In this document: one piece after another, positions 31,704 through 43,524 of the stretch | How positions within the stretch are numbered: the stretch's first letter is position 1 | Layout of the letters: each line of letters begins with the position of its first letter | Assembly: GCA_963682175.1 (NCBI GenBank) | Contig: OY821791.1 | Span: 32,424,326-32,488,325 of the forward strand | Source: Triglochin maritima | Lineage: Eukaryota > Streptophyta > Magnoliopsida > Alismatales > Juncaginaceae | Reading direction: 5' to 3' | Length of the DNA stretch: 64,000 nucleotides | Made by a program: the position numbers and the translations under genes | Notes under the pieces: generated by a model | What the model was told of the DNA's origin: nothing | The model's database searches: none | What the model saw: only the letters and a program-made list of their open reading frames with translations

Positions 31704-32932
31704 CTCCCCACAATGCCCACCAAACCCAAGGGTGTGCTGACTTCCAACGCGGAAGTCAACATCGCAGGGGTACGACCTAACACGCTCGCAAACTGCTCAG
31801 AGATGAACGAGCGTGTGGCCCCGCAGTCGAAAAGCACCCTAGCTATCAAGCCATCAACATAAAGCGTACCTTCCACCACAGCACTGACATCGCTAGCCTC
31901 CTCTGCCTGAATGGTGAAGACACGTCCCACACTCTTCCCCTGCTGGGAGGGTGCAACTGGTCGACTCGGTCCAGCTCCGCTAGCTGAGGAGGAACCCGGT
32001 CGTCCACTAGGTCCACCTGACCTACTCGGGCAGGAATGAATGAAGTGACCCATCTGGCCACAACCATGGCATGCACCTGATCGAGCCCCACACCCGCGCC
32101 CGGGGTGAACTCTACCACACTGCCTGCACTGCCCTGACTGCTGAGATCCACCACTATAAATCCGGGGCCTCTTGCCCGGATTTCCCGAAGTCTGATCTCC
32201 AGGTCGCACACTGGCCTTCGTCTGCACCTTCTTGGCCTCTACTGTCTCCTGGTAGTCCTTCTCCATAATCGTCGCAAACTTCACTGCATCAGCTAAGGTC
32301 TGCGGCATGCTCGTGGTCATACGAGATCGGAACTGTGGCCTCAACCCTCAGATAAACTTCCGAGCTCTCTGCTCCGGTGTCACATAAGTATCCGGGTAGT
32401 AACGCTCCAGGGCGTTTAACCTGCTAATGTAAGCAGCCAACGTCATCTCTCGCTGCTCGAGTGCTAGGAACTCCTTCTTACTATCCCACGCATGCTGGGG
32501 AAAATACTGCTGGTTGAACTCCGCGAGGAATTCCTCCCAGCCCACCTCCTCGCTGTCCTAAAAAACAACAGCCGACGTGGACCTCCACCAGTTGGCCGCC
32601 TCTCCGTCCAACACATAGGTGGCCAGATCCACCTGCCTCTCAGAAGGACATCCAATCGCTCTGAAGATCTTTCGGATCTTGAAGACCCAATCCTCAGCTG
32701 CCTCCGGCTCACCACTGTCGTCAAAGGAAGGAGGGTGCTGTCGCATAAACCGATCCAGCACTGCTCCCGCTCCTGCCTGCTCAGACTGTGCAGACTGGCG
32801 CTCGAGAAACTCGCCCAGCCTACCAAGAGTCCCCTGAAGGGTCCTCCTCTCCTCCTCCTCCCTGTCCTTCCTACCAGTCTCCTCACTGGCGCCCCTATAA
32901 CGTGAAGGTGGCCTCACACGTCTCGGAGGCAT
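31704..32932 (-). pseudogene. Gyp-A gag and protease start
   Basis: The minus-strand frame from 32932 (MPPRRVRPPSRYRGASEETG) encodes a retrotransposon gag core (WVFKIRKIFRAIGCPSERQV, FNQQYFPQHA), a CCHC knuckle (CHGCGQMGHFIHSC) and the protease active site FDCGATRSFIS. In-frame stops occur at 32558-32560 and 32348-32350. One codon is missing near 32480 relative to Gyp-B. The frame is cut at 31704 by the copia element and continues at 23346. Confidence 0.9.
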
Positions 32933-33051
32933 CTACACAAGAGGATAGGAAACGACAATGAATTAATGATTATGAATGAATGCATGATGAATGACAACTA
33001 AATGCAAGACCTCTAAGGTGGTTCCATTGGACAAGCACATCGGGACCGAAA

Positions 33052-33063
33052 GCTCTGATACCA
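33052..33063 (-). promoter_or_regulatory. Gyp-A primer-binding site
   Basis: On the minus strand TGGTATCAGAGC lies 3 bp inside the 5' LTR boundary, matching plant initiator Met tRNA. Confidence 0.9.
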
Positions 33064-33066
33064 AAT

Positions 33067-34672
33067 TGTAACGCCCCGAAACAGCAGAAAAATTTAAAAC
33101 TTTAAACAGATAAGAATCAACACTGGGGTCATCTCCAAACCAGAAGTATATATATAATATAAGGTGGTAAACTGTACAATACAAGAGTCAAAGATGATTA
33201 CAACCCAACACAAAAGATATACAACGCATGTACAAGGGAAAATCATCCACCTCGAAGAACAAAAGGGATAGGATCCGGTGCCCCTGCCCACAGTCACCAC
33301 CTCCTACTGACGTGCACGACCTGACATGTAAACAAACAATGCATGAGTTTCCCCTAGGGAAACCCCGTATGCCAAACCCCTAAAATATGAACATAATATG
33401 TGTATATGAAACATGAAATGAAGAATGCAGTAAAAGCATATCAATCTCCTGTGCACACAAGGCACCGCCGGAAAACATCGGCAACAACAACACACGTGCA
33501 CACAAGGCACCGCCGAAAAATCATCGACCACGGGTCTCAAGGGTCCTCTCACCCCAACCCCACAATCACACGTGCACACAAGGCACCTGCTCCGTAGAGC
33601 CACAACAACATGCACACAAGGCACCCGCTCCGTAGAGCCACAACAACGTGCACACAAGGCACCCGCTCCGTAGAGCCACAACAACGTGCACACAAGGCAC
33701 CCGCTCCGTAGAGCCACAACAACGTGCACACAATGCACCCGCTCCGTAGAGCCACAACCACGATCTTCCTCTCAGGCTGGCAATGTCTGTACCGTCGCCC
33801 CAAAAAAGGCCGGAGACCCGTTGCCCTCGAGGCGGATCCAACCACACACGACACAAGCATCCATATGCAAACTGTGCCCAAACGGTCGAACAGAAGACCC
33901 CAAACGGTCGACCGAACACTACTATTCCGCAGAAAAACCAAAATAACGTCCAACTGGTCGAACGACAAAGGGGCCTTGTTCGACCGAAATCCAACAGGGA
34001 AAAATCCTCACTTGCTCAAAAAGCACCAACGGTCGAACCATCCTAAAATCACGATCGACAGATTTCCTCCAGTAGAATTCCCCAAAAATCCGCACTACAC
34101 GGTCGACCGAAACCACACTCCCGGTCGACCGGCCAATAAGTTAACTTAAGTTCCGGTCGGACGAAGTCAACGAGCGGTCGACCGTTTGGATGGTCAACGC
34201 CCCCAACCGACTTACAACAGTGCTTTCGGTCGACTGGCAAAGGGGACCCGTTCGACCGAAAACACCCAGAGCCTTTTTCCCTTGTTAAAACGTACCACCC
34301 TGTCGACCACTCGAAGAGTATCGTTCGACCGGTGCAAGGGATTTTGCTCGAATCACACTACGACCGGTCGACCGCGCCAACCCGCCGGTCGACCGTTGCA
34401 GAGCAGAAAAGCTGCTGCAAGGTTCTCGACGAGCCTTTCGGCCTACCGTCAGCCACTCCAATCCTCACAAAGGCTAAAAGGAGGATTAAACTAAAGCTTG
34501 GCATACCTTTAAGGCTTGAAGAAGCCTTCGAAGAATCCCGACGAGCGCTTCCTCGCAAAACTCTTCTCCTCCGATGAGAACTCAAACTCAATCACCTCGA
34601 CTCCGGCAACTCCAGATCCCCTCCGAGCTTCGCCGGCCTCGCCTCCGCGTCTTCCTCAGCTGGATGAGAAGG

Positions 34673-34710
<38 letters not shown>

Positions 34711-34870
34711 GCGTGAGAGAGTGTGAGAAACGAGTGAGGGAGAGAGAAAACCAAATCTTATGTACCTCTCCTCCTTCAATCTCCACCATCCACCACAACC
34801 CACCTCATCATCCTCTAATCCACCACCTAAAACACAATTAAACCCAATTAGCATGGGTTAGGATGTAACA
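33067..34870 (-). repeat. Gyp-A 5' LTR (1804 bp)
   Basis: It has the same architecture as the 3' LTR: hairpin near 33347, a five-copy 38-bp minisatellite at 33565-33770, palindrome array 33885-34400 and a longer (GA)n run at 34675-34709. It is 37 bp longer than its partner, which equals about one minisatellite unit. Confidence 0.9.
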
Positions 34871-34875
34871 TTACG

Positions 34876-36135
34876 CCAGCAATCTACGACAAAAATAAAT
34901 AATAAATACGATGAATGGAAAGTCCTATACGATGAATGACTTAGAAAATATTGTCTAATCTTTTGCTTTAGGTTATTAAAGGCCAAGTTGCTTAAGAGGG
35001 TCGATGAGTTATTATCATAATACCAGCATATTTACAAACAATATGTAAATAATATTGAAAATTCAAAGAAGTAAGACAATAAACGTTTTAAATATTAAAA
35101 GCAAGTATTAAAGACAATTACTTGAATTATAATTTTAAGACGGAAAACATGTTAAACATAAAATATCATGTTATTAATAACAATTGGCATTAAATTTTAT
35201 TGAAATTTTGGCAGAACATCCTCTAAAAACTTGTTATGTAAAAATCTTCGAATCTTCAGATTAACAAGAAAAATGTATAATATTCTCCACTACATCACAT
35301 TAGCAAGTAAAACGATACAACAATCATACTTCCATAAGCTTCTAAACACCATAAGTATTAGTGTTGTAAAAAATACATGTCATGTCACCCAACCAAAGTA
35401 ATCTACCATTTCTATAATTTAGTTGACAATGGTAGGTCTACACCCCTACATCTGAATCCAGTTGATAGCATTTAGCTATAATGATAAAAATCAGCTTCTT
35501 GGAACTTCAATCGAGACTCCAAGATTCAATTTACACCTAATATTCAAAATAATTTGGAGTATCAAATACTACTTCCATTAGGTGGGTGGAGAGATATGAG
35601 AAAAACTGTAGGTTCTAAGTTGTAGAAACTCAAATTTTAACCAATGCATAAAACAATGTCTATAATAATTAGAACTACTTTGCACAAACCTAAACTTGAA
35701 GAAAAACTACCTTACTGAAACTCAACCAAGTTCCAACTCATTGCATTCCCAAACCCAACATCTAATCCAATAATTCAACAGTCAGCACAACATCTGAGGT
35801 TTCTATTAAAACATCATTCAAACATTTACATGTATGACATCTGAAATCGCCATAAGTAATGGTCGGAGATGCATTTATACCTTGCAAGACAACAACTCGA
35901 CGGTGAGGAACGGAGATGCGTTGGCTGTCAGAAGAAGGGTCGACGAGAGAACAATGGAGAGGGCGCGGGCGCGGTTGAGAGTTGAAACGAAAGAGGACCA
36001 GAGGATGGGAGGAGTGGTTGGGACGTCGTTGCGGTGCTGAAGGTCGCTGCAAATGTCGCGGAGGCTCGGTCGGAGATCGGTCGCGGAGGAGGTCGGGTTT
36101 GCAACTAGGGTTTGGTCGGGATTTTGTCTGGAGTA
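34876..36135. other. Presumed 5' half of the CACTA element, no intact gene
   Basis: AT-rich to 35,850, then GC-richer (35,880-36,120) with CGGTCGGAGATCGG words. No conserved protein could be read on either strand. Its position between the Gyp-A target site and a CACTA terminus suggests that it belongs to the CACTA element. Confidence 0.5.
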
Positions 36136-36139
36136 AATG

Positions 36140-36451
36140 ACAAAAAACGTAACTGTTCGATTTCTTTAAGACCTATAGACGTCAGTCATACACCACGACC
36201 GACGTCTATTATGCATGGGGTATAGACGTCGGTTGTAGTACATGACCGACATCTATAACTCGACGTCTATAGACCTGGAGAATAATCGTCGATGTATACA
36301 CGTCGGCTTCCATGGGTTTTCCAACAACCGACGTCTATAGGACCCAATAGAAGTCGGTTGTTGTATTGGCCGACGTCTATTCCAATAGACGTCGGCTATT
36401 AAAACGGCCAACGTCGATTGGACGTCGAGTAAAGACTATTCTGCACTAGTG
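36140..36451 (-). mobile_element. CACTA element terminus with subterminal repeats
   Basis: On the minus strand the end reads CACTAGTGCAGAATAGTC. Inside it, at least ten copies of GACGTCGG / CCGACGTC words alternate in orientation (TAGACGTCGGT, ACCGACGTCTAT), a structure typical of CACTA subterminal regions where transposase binds. It lies upstream of the minus-strand TNP2-like pseudogene at 15249-17590 and would be that element's 5' end. Confidence 0.75.
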
Positions 36452-36925
36452 ATCCTTTTGAAAGCCGGAGTAGGTGGAGTTCCAACTAAAAGATTGTAAT
36501 TAGAATTTGTATGTTATAACTGCCCCATGATCTAATTTTCGTAAGGCCAGATAAAACTTTGGGCGAAAATATATTTCATTAGTGTATGCAAAAATTTAGG
36601 CAAAGTGGGAAAATAAATTCTAGTGGTTATGTTGGCTCTAGGAACTAGGACGCATAACATATGTTAGTGTTGAGAATTGGAGAATGTCAGATCGATTGTG
36701 GATTATATGGTTAACCATATATAAATCATTAAGTGATGAAATTCAGTTTGCTTTTGACCATAAACTGCTATCTACTGGGAAGTAAACATTCTTGTTTATG
36801 CTTGTAAGTAAGATCTATCTTGCGTTTTGAAATTTAAAACTACAAAAAAATAATACTGTAATGTCACCTAGGATCACCAAACTATTATTTTTTTGTATCT
36901 CCTAATTAAATGATTATGCCTCTTC
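36452..36925. other. Flank 5' of the DUF247 gene
   Basis: No other gene is seen. A minus-strand search by eye for the missing NOM1-like N-terminal exon was negative. Confidence 0.5.
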
Positions 36926-39900
36926 ATGGAGAACCACAAGCGCAGGGCTCTCCTCCACTTCATCAACCGAGCCAAGCGTCCGATTGCTGACTTCTTGAAC
37001 CCCATGAGGGAGGCCCTTCCCGCCCTCATGGGCGCCTACGAGAGACTCGACATGGAGTGGAACGGCGACCACGACAAGTTTATGAAGCTCATGGTGATGG
37101 ATGGTTGCTTCATGCTGGAGATACTGCGGCACGTCACCGGAACCAATGTTGCCAGAGATTATGCTGCTAATGACCCCATATTCAGCCATCAGGGGACATT
37201 GCACACCATTCCCTACATTAAGAGAGATATGCTCATGATCGAGAACCAAATTCCTCTGTTGGTCCTCCAGAAGCTTGTAGATGTGGAATCAAAAAGCCCT
37301 GTGGTAAGTACATACTTAATTATGGCTAGCTATCTAGTGTTATGTATACTATAAGTAATTTCACGTTTAATTTGAAAAGTATATATATACCCAAGTAAAT
37401 ATTATATATATGTTAACGTGTATACGTAGCAGATGCAGCATCAGGATCACACAGACATCAGTAGGCTGGTACTGAAGTTCTTCTTTCCCAACCAGTGGTC
37501 TTACCCGAAGTTCGACGTTGGCTTCCATGCCCTTGACGTCTACTGCAAGAACTTGATCCAAGGTTCCAGCAACAAGAACAAGTCTGGAGCTGAAGGATCG
37601 GATAACAACAACATCATTATGTCTGCCATGGAACTCAACGAGGCTGGAGTTGTCTTCAAGACAAGCAACAAGAGTAGCCTCAAAGACATCACCTTCAAGC
37701 GTGGCGTCCTCCGACTGCCGGTCGTCATGGTGGACGACACAATGGAGTCGATGTTCCTCAACCTCATGGCTTACGAAAGGCTTCATAGGCGTAGGCAACG
37801 AGGTCACTTCCTACGTGTTCTTCATGGACAACATCATCGACTCTGCGAAAGAAGTGAACATTTTGGAACCCAGGAAGATCATTCATAATGCTCTGGGAAG
37901 CGATAAGGCGGTGGCCAACCTCTTCAACAACCTGTCAAGGGATGTGACTTTGGACCCAGATAGCAGCCTCGATGACGTCCAACGGAGGGTGAACAAGTAC
38001 TGTGGGAAGAGGTGGAACATGTGGAGGGAAAATCTGATACACACATACTTCAAGAATCCTTGGGCTCTCATCTCACTTGCTGCTGCTATTTTCCTTCTTG
38101 GTCTCATTGTGGTTCAGACTATCTACACCGTTTATCCTTACTATTATTGTAATAACCTTAATCTAAACACCCTAATTAAACTAAACTAAACCTAATTAAC
38201 CCTAATTAAGCATGCTACAGTAAAGAGTGAGGTGGAGATGAGGATAAGATTTGGTTTTCCCTATAAATAGAAGTGTTAGGTTTATCTGAAACGTTTTCTT
38301 CATCCTTGAGTTATCAGAGAGTAAGAGAGGCGATTTTGGAGGAGAAGAAGAAGGAGAGAAAGAGAAGAAGAGAAGAAGAAGGAGAAGAAGTTGGGTTAGG
38401 CTTGCCAAAGCTTGGGAGGCTTCCACGATCGTCAAAAAGGTATGCCAAGTCTTCATTATAACTCACATAAGCTTTGTGGGTGTTGGGGATCGACGTTGGT
38501 GTCAAATTCCCCGTCGGATTGCAACCTATTCAGAGGTTGAAGACGACGATCGGTCGACCGGTGCCCGTGGGCAGTCGATCGATTCTATTATTATATTGTT
38601 TTGCACCCGCAAACGGTCGAACGATGTCCAAGGACGGTCGACCGTTATGCTAGATTTCAGCGGGATAAAGGGTTTAATGCTGTTATCGGTCGAACGGGTC
38701 CACTTAGCCGGTCGACCGAAATAATGAGAATAGGTCGGTTGGGGGTTTTGACTTATTAAACGGTCGAACGCCCTTAACTTGGTTCGACCGATCTATTCGA
38801 TGCTAAGTTGGTTGGGAGCTTTGACCATCAAAACGGTCGACCACTCTTTAACTTTCGGTCGACCGACTGAGAATTTTAAATAAGCAGTAGAGTGCCTGTG
38901 AAGTTTCAGTCGAACTGTATAGCAGTTCCGGTCGACCGAATGTTACTTGGGCAAATTGCTGAGATCCCTGTTATCGGTTGAACGGACCCTTGGTTCGACC
39001 GGTCGGATATATATAAATTATAAATATTGTATAGAGTAGACCATCCAAACGGTCGACTGCTAGATGACTTTTGTTCGACCGATTGGTCCGTAATTCGGTT
39101 GGCGTGGTTCGACCGATACACTTGTTTGTACAGTACTGAGTACTGTGCGGAAGACCGGTCGACCGGTGTGTTTGTAGCGGTCGACCGATCTGCCGCAGGT
39201 TGGTGGATTTATCCACACGCGAGCCGTTGAGTATAGGTCGACTACCGGCTCCGAGGCGACGGTCGATTACCGGCCTTGAGAGCTACGGATTTCACCTTCG
39301 ACGAGGGCCTATTATTGTTGGGCCTCTCATATCAAGCGGGGTGTGAGAGATGATTGCCGTAAACCTTGGGCTGGTTGCTGGGGTTTGTCGGTAGGCCGAG
39401 GATGTTCCGGCAGGGTACGCGTCTGGCGGCTCTTGGGGAGCAGCGGCTGTCGTCTGGCCTGAGTTGTGCATTCGGCGGGCTGACTCGCTCCTGGGGTGGC
39501 GGCGTAGTACCGGGGTTCCTTCCTGCGGCCTTTGGGGAGCAGTGGTGCCGACTGACCCTTGTGAGGCAGCGGTGGACTGACTTGACCCTCGTGGCAGGAG
39601 TGGTTCGGTACCACGGAGGCGGAGAGGGGTATTATTGTGGGCCCGAGGTGGATGATCATGTGCATTGCATTGCATTTTCTTTTATTCTTTTTTGTATTTT
39701 AGGAGGTTTGGCATACGGGGTTCAGTAGGGAACTCAAGCATGTTTGTGTGTTTTCATTTCAGGTAGCGAGCAGCATTAGAGTCGAGGTGGTGACCGAGGA
39801 GGGTGCCCCCGGGATCTGATCCTGTAGTTTATCTTCTTCTTTTGAGGTGATTACATGTTGTATAGATTTTGTTTGTAATCACAGTCAGTCTGTATATTTG

Positions 39901-40082
39901 ACTTCCACGTGGATCATACTTATGTTATATATATGTTGGTTTGTTTCCTGTGACGTGCCCCTTGTTGACCGTTGACGATCTTTTATATTGTTTAAATTTT
40001 CCACTGTTTTCGGGGACGTTACAATTATCCCAGTGAAGCAGGAAGCAATGCTCCTCCACCGCCGCCACCACAGCAACACTGA
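36926..40082 (+). pseudogene. DUF247 (UPF0481) membrane protein gene, broken by frameshift and solo-LTR insertion
   Basis: Exon 1 (36926-37303, MENHKRRALLHFINRAKRPI) and exon 2 (from 37433, after TAGCAG) flank a 129-bp GT-AG intron. Motifs of the DUF247 family are clear: MLMIENQIPLLVLQKLV, DITFKRGVLRLPVVMVDD, NLMAYERLH, GNEVTSYVFFMDNIIDSAKE. A C-terminal membrane segment follows (WALISLAAAIFLLGLIVVQT). A frameshift lies at about 37784-37787, between YERLH and IGVGNE. At 38148 a 1.9-kb solo LTR interrupts the codons after VYPYYY; the original end resumes at 40029 with PSEAGSNAPPPPPPQQH and TGA at 40080-40082. The N-terminal part usual for the family is missing upstream of the first ATG, where a TGA is in frame five codons back. 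Family function is poorly known; some grass members determine self-incompatibility. Confidence 0.9.
38149..40023 (+). mobile_element. Gypsy-type solo LTR inside the DUF247 gene, TSD ATTAT
   Basis: It starts TGTAATAACC and ends GGGGACGTTACA, with ATTAT at 38144-38148 and 40024-40028. Order on the plus strand matches the other gypsy LTRs: TATA-like CCCTATAAATAG near 38259, purine-rich leader, GGTCGACC-type palindromes at 38547-39250, the GGCATACGGGG hairpin near 39711-39735, and a GACGTTACA end. It is more diverged than the LTRs of Gyp-A and Gyp-B. There is no internal domain. Confidence 0.9.
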
Positions 40083-40918
40083 TGACTGTCTTGTTTTACA
40101 TTGGATTGGATTTCATTTGATGGTGTGGGTTTGTTGAGTGTTTATTTACAAGTATATATGTTTTTGGTTTGCTTGTTTGTATGTGCTGTGAAGTTGACCA
40201 GCATGTCTATCTTGTTTGGGTGTGTTCTTTTTGTAACCGATCTTCCCGGTAATGTAATTTGAAGTGTTTAATTTTTATGGTGCTTTCTAGAAGAATGTCA
40301 AAATTAACTGATAATAAGAGAAGATAACTCACTTTCGAGTTTGGGATGCCCCGAAGATACTCCCTCCAATCTGATCTGAGTTGCAATTCTTTTGCTTTAG
40401 CAACTACACATACAAATGGTAGGGATTCAATAAGGCCTTGGATACAGCAGGTCTCCTTGGTTTATACTGAATGTGGAAATCACCTACCATAAGATTAGCT
40501 ACATAAGATTTCAGTACAAAGTAGAAGAGTTCTTCTAATGGAGTAAAAATTATAACTTATATGTAATCTCTAGTACAATGTGCACAAAGCAGATCTATAA
40601 ATAGCATCATAAAGATTATGATGCACAAGAATAGAGAATTGCCTGATTCCTATTGCTAAATACATTATAACTATGAACTGCAAATGCAGATGTAAACCAC
40701 AGATTTAGTAACCGCAGATGTAGTAGCCGAATGCTTCTGATAGAGCAGCATACAGGCCAATTAAAACCTGTACGTGAATGTAGTAGCCGAATGCTTCTGC
40801 TAGAGCAGCATCCAGGACCAAAAAAATAGGCCATGCCATCATCTATAATATATATACACAGCAACCAAAGGTCATGACTCCCAAAAACTTATTTGTCAGT
40901 TGGCAGGTTAGAGATGCA
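40083..40918. other. 3' flank of DUF247 and intergenic DNA with a 60-bp-period repeat
   Basis: The first 200 bp resemble a 3' UTR. At 40718 and 40778 a 38-bp block (ATGTAGTAGCCGAATGCTTC onward) is repeated with a period of 60 bp and two differences. No gene was recognised. Confidence 0.6.
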
Positions 40919-40928
40919 GAATAAAACA

Positions 40929-41313
40929 ATGGTTTTCAGAACCGAACCGGACGTCGAATTGGAATTCTCAAAGGTTCACCGGTTCAACCGGGGTCGAACC
41001 GGTTGAACGAGCGACGTCATAAATAATTAAATATAATATATATAAGTATCCGGATCCGGATAAGAAGCTTAGATATATAAGGAGCTCATTATGGTACATA
41101 TTTCCACTGAATTTGTTTTCCATGGAAGGGATTGTGGTCATGATTTAGATACCAATTACAATCTAATAACTTCTCTAGAAATCATTGAACCAACGACCCT
41201 TTGTTTGGTATTCATAAGCACATGTGAATTAAATTTAAAATTTGAACTTCAACCGGACGGTCGAACCGCCAGTGGCCACCGGCTCGACCAGCCGGTCCGG
41301 TTTTCATAACCAT
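40929..41313. mobile_element. MITE with 10-bp target-site duplication GAATAAAACA
   Basis: The 385-bp element starts ATGGTTTTCAGAACCG and ends CGGTTTTCATAACCAT, so the ends form imperfect inverted repeats. Perfect GAATAAAACA copies flank it (40919-40928, 41314-41323). The interior is rich in AACCGG/CCGGTT words and has a 15-bp near-palindrome TATCCGGATCCGGATA. A 10-bp duplication suggests mobilisation by a Mutator-like transposase. Confidence 0.9.
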
Positions 41314-41500
41314 GAATAAAACAGATTCACCTTTTACAGATTCACCAAGATCCAATCCCAATCAAGTGGAGCTGCAAGACATAGTCAGGAGTTAGCACAG
41401 AAGAAATAACACAGACGTCAGTTTGTGTTGCAATCACACATGAAAATGCACTGGCAAACTCACATGGGCGTTGACTTCTGGGTGTCATCATGGTTGAAGG

Positions 41501-42474
41501 TGTTGGATTTCTCGTCCTATGCTTGTATATATTTTAAAAAAATTATACATGCATGTAGGATCATTTTTCATATTTTTAATAATTTTTCATGTACAAAACA
41601 TAAACTATACATTTTAATATGCGTATCCTGCATAAATATTAAATTGTATAGAATAAACTCATACCCAAAAGGTTTTCTAAAACCTTTTCGAAGATCTAGA
41701 ATCGCGTAACACTTGAATCATCTCGGAATTCCTCCAAGTGTTCATCAAACTCTAAACAAGATTATAGAGATTGAAGCTAGCCAACAAGATTATAGAAATT
41801 GAAGCTAGCCAATCGATCTCTAATGCTGCGTTAGAATCTAGCTAATAACCTCTTTTGTTCCAAGAATTTAATCTCCAGCAATAAATCTAAGATAATTTTC
41901 AGATGGAATGATAGAAAAAATGAGAGGAGAGAATTTTCGCATTAGTCTTTACACGGAAGGGAGGAGAGACCAATTTATAAGATTACTTCTAACGCACATC
42001 ATGTGCAAACCACTTACACATGATCCCTTATTAATCTATCTACTAAACCACATCATGTGCAAACCACTTTGCACATGATCTCATGTTTATTTCTCTTATA
42101 AACTACATCATGTGCAAACCACTTTGCACATGATTTCTTGTTTATTTCTTCTCTAAACCACATCATGTGCAAACCACCTTGCACATGATTTCTAGTTTAT
42201 TTTGCCACATCATCATCCCATAACTACCTTTGACCAAGGTGGATTAAATCCAACCATTAATCAACAAAAAAATCTCTTATTAATATATGCAAAAATGTGG
42301 GCAAACGGTTTGATCATTTTTCACTGTTTTTGACTTTACCAAATTTTAGATTAATATCTAACAAAATTTGAACTTTGGGGTTTTAATAAATTCATATGTT
42401 ATAATGTTGCGGATCACATTATATCATGTAATATATTATCATATATAATGTCAAAACATTATAACCCATAATAT
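41501..42474 (-). repeat. Truncated copia LTR (3' part), minus orientation
   Basis: It starts TGTTGGATTTC and aligns inversely to the 3' half of the nested copia LTR and to the next LTR (42475-49917). It includes a minus-strand TATA-like CTTATAAATTGG (about 41971-41982). It stops at 42474, where the second LTR begins without intervening internal sequence. The flank GAAGG (41496-41500) nearly matches GAAAG after 49917, as expected if the two LTRs once bounded one element. Confidence 0.75.
41995..42195. repeat. Tandem hairpin repeat, four units of about 55 bp
   Basis: Units start at about 41997, 42051, 42106 and 42161. Each contains CATCATGTGCAAACCAC and, a few bases on, TTGCACATGAT, so each unit can fold into a stem of about 11 bp. 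The matching position in the second LTR (near 48205) has only one diverged unit. Confidence 0.85.
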
Positions 42475-43524
42475 TGTTGGATTTCGTGTCCATATGTTTG
42501 TATATATATTTCGAATTTTATACAAGCATGTAGGATCGATCATCATATTTTCAAAGATTTTATGTACATTATTCTATATATTATTTTCATACAATGTAAT
42601 CTATATTAATATCAAAATAAATAGAAGAGGATCATACCCAAAGGTTCCTTAAAATCTTTATGAAGATTCAGAGTTGTGTTGCATGATGAATCGCCCACCA
42701 ATTCGGATTAATAAGGTGATTTTCGGATGGATTAGTTGGGTGGTTATGGAGAGAATTTTTGCATTAATTAAAGGATTTTTTTTCAAAATAATGTTAAAAA
42801 ATAACAAAAATTGAAAAATATGCACCGCAGAAACTTATTTGGCAAAATATGCACATTGAAAACGACACCTATGGTGCCATTTTCATCTCAATTGTAAACA
42901 ATACCAGTGGTGCCATTTTCAACCAAGGGAAAAACGACATCCGAGATGCCATTTTTCCCTAAGGTTAAAATGGGACTAACCAGACACCATCTTCCTTCTC
43001 CCACACCCAAAATTTTCCCCACTCCCCATTACTCCCTCTCTCTGACGACCAACACTGTTGAGGTTTGATTTTTATTTGTTTTGATTTTTTTGATTTTGAA
43101 ATGAACTACAATGCATATATAGTAAATGTATTGTTGTTATATTCATGTATGAAATGTAAATTTTCTACACTCGAAGTAATGAGCTCTGGTACCGGATTGG
43201 TTATGGTCTTTTTCGATGGAATTGTTACATTTGTAGATAGGGTACCAGAATATGAAAGATGGTTACAGACGGATGCTTAATGTAAAAACTGAAATGCGAT
43301 ATGATGATCTCTGTGAAACAATTTGTCGAGTTTGTGGTTTCTGAGAATGGGAGTTTGATATAAAGTTAACCTGCAAATGGTCACCATATGAAAAGTATAC
43401 ATATGCTGAAGTTTTTGATGATTAGAGCACGACTACGATGCTATCTTTATTTAACCTCGCGAATACGGTTGTATTGTTTGTTCAAAAATAACCCAAGCAC
43501 TATACTACTGTACACCAAAGTCAG

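Larger units (their letters stand above)
18331..34870 (-). mobile_element. Gyp-A: Ty3/gypsy chromovirus-like retrotransposon, split by a copia insertion
   Basis: Both LTRs, both TTACG target duplications (18326-18330 and 34871-34875), a minus-strand primer-binding site and a polypurine tract are present. Without the inserted copia element the length is about 8.19 kb, close to Gyp-B (8.32 kb). Domain order from right to left is gag with CCHC knuckle, protease, reverse transcriptase, RNase H, integrase and a C-terminal chromodomain-like tail. At least six in-frame stops make it non-autonomous. Chromodomain-like tail and long LTRs suggest the Tekay/Del group; that placement is inference. Confidence 0.95.

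Noticed and set aside
39292..39728. Open frames on both strands within the DUF247 solo LTR
   Set aside because: Sequence is LTR; the peptides are low-complexity and no domain is recognisable.
40616..40864. Minus-strand open frame with repeated RSIRLLH peptides
   Set aside because: It is explained by the 60-bp-period direct repeat; there is no conserved domain and no gene context.
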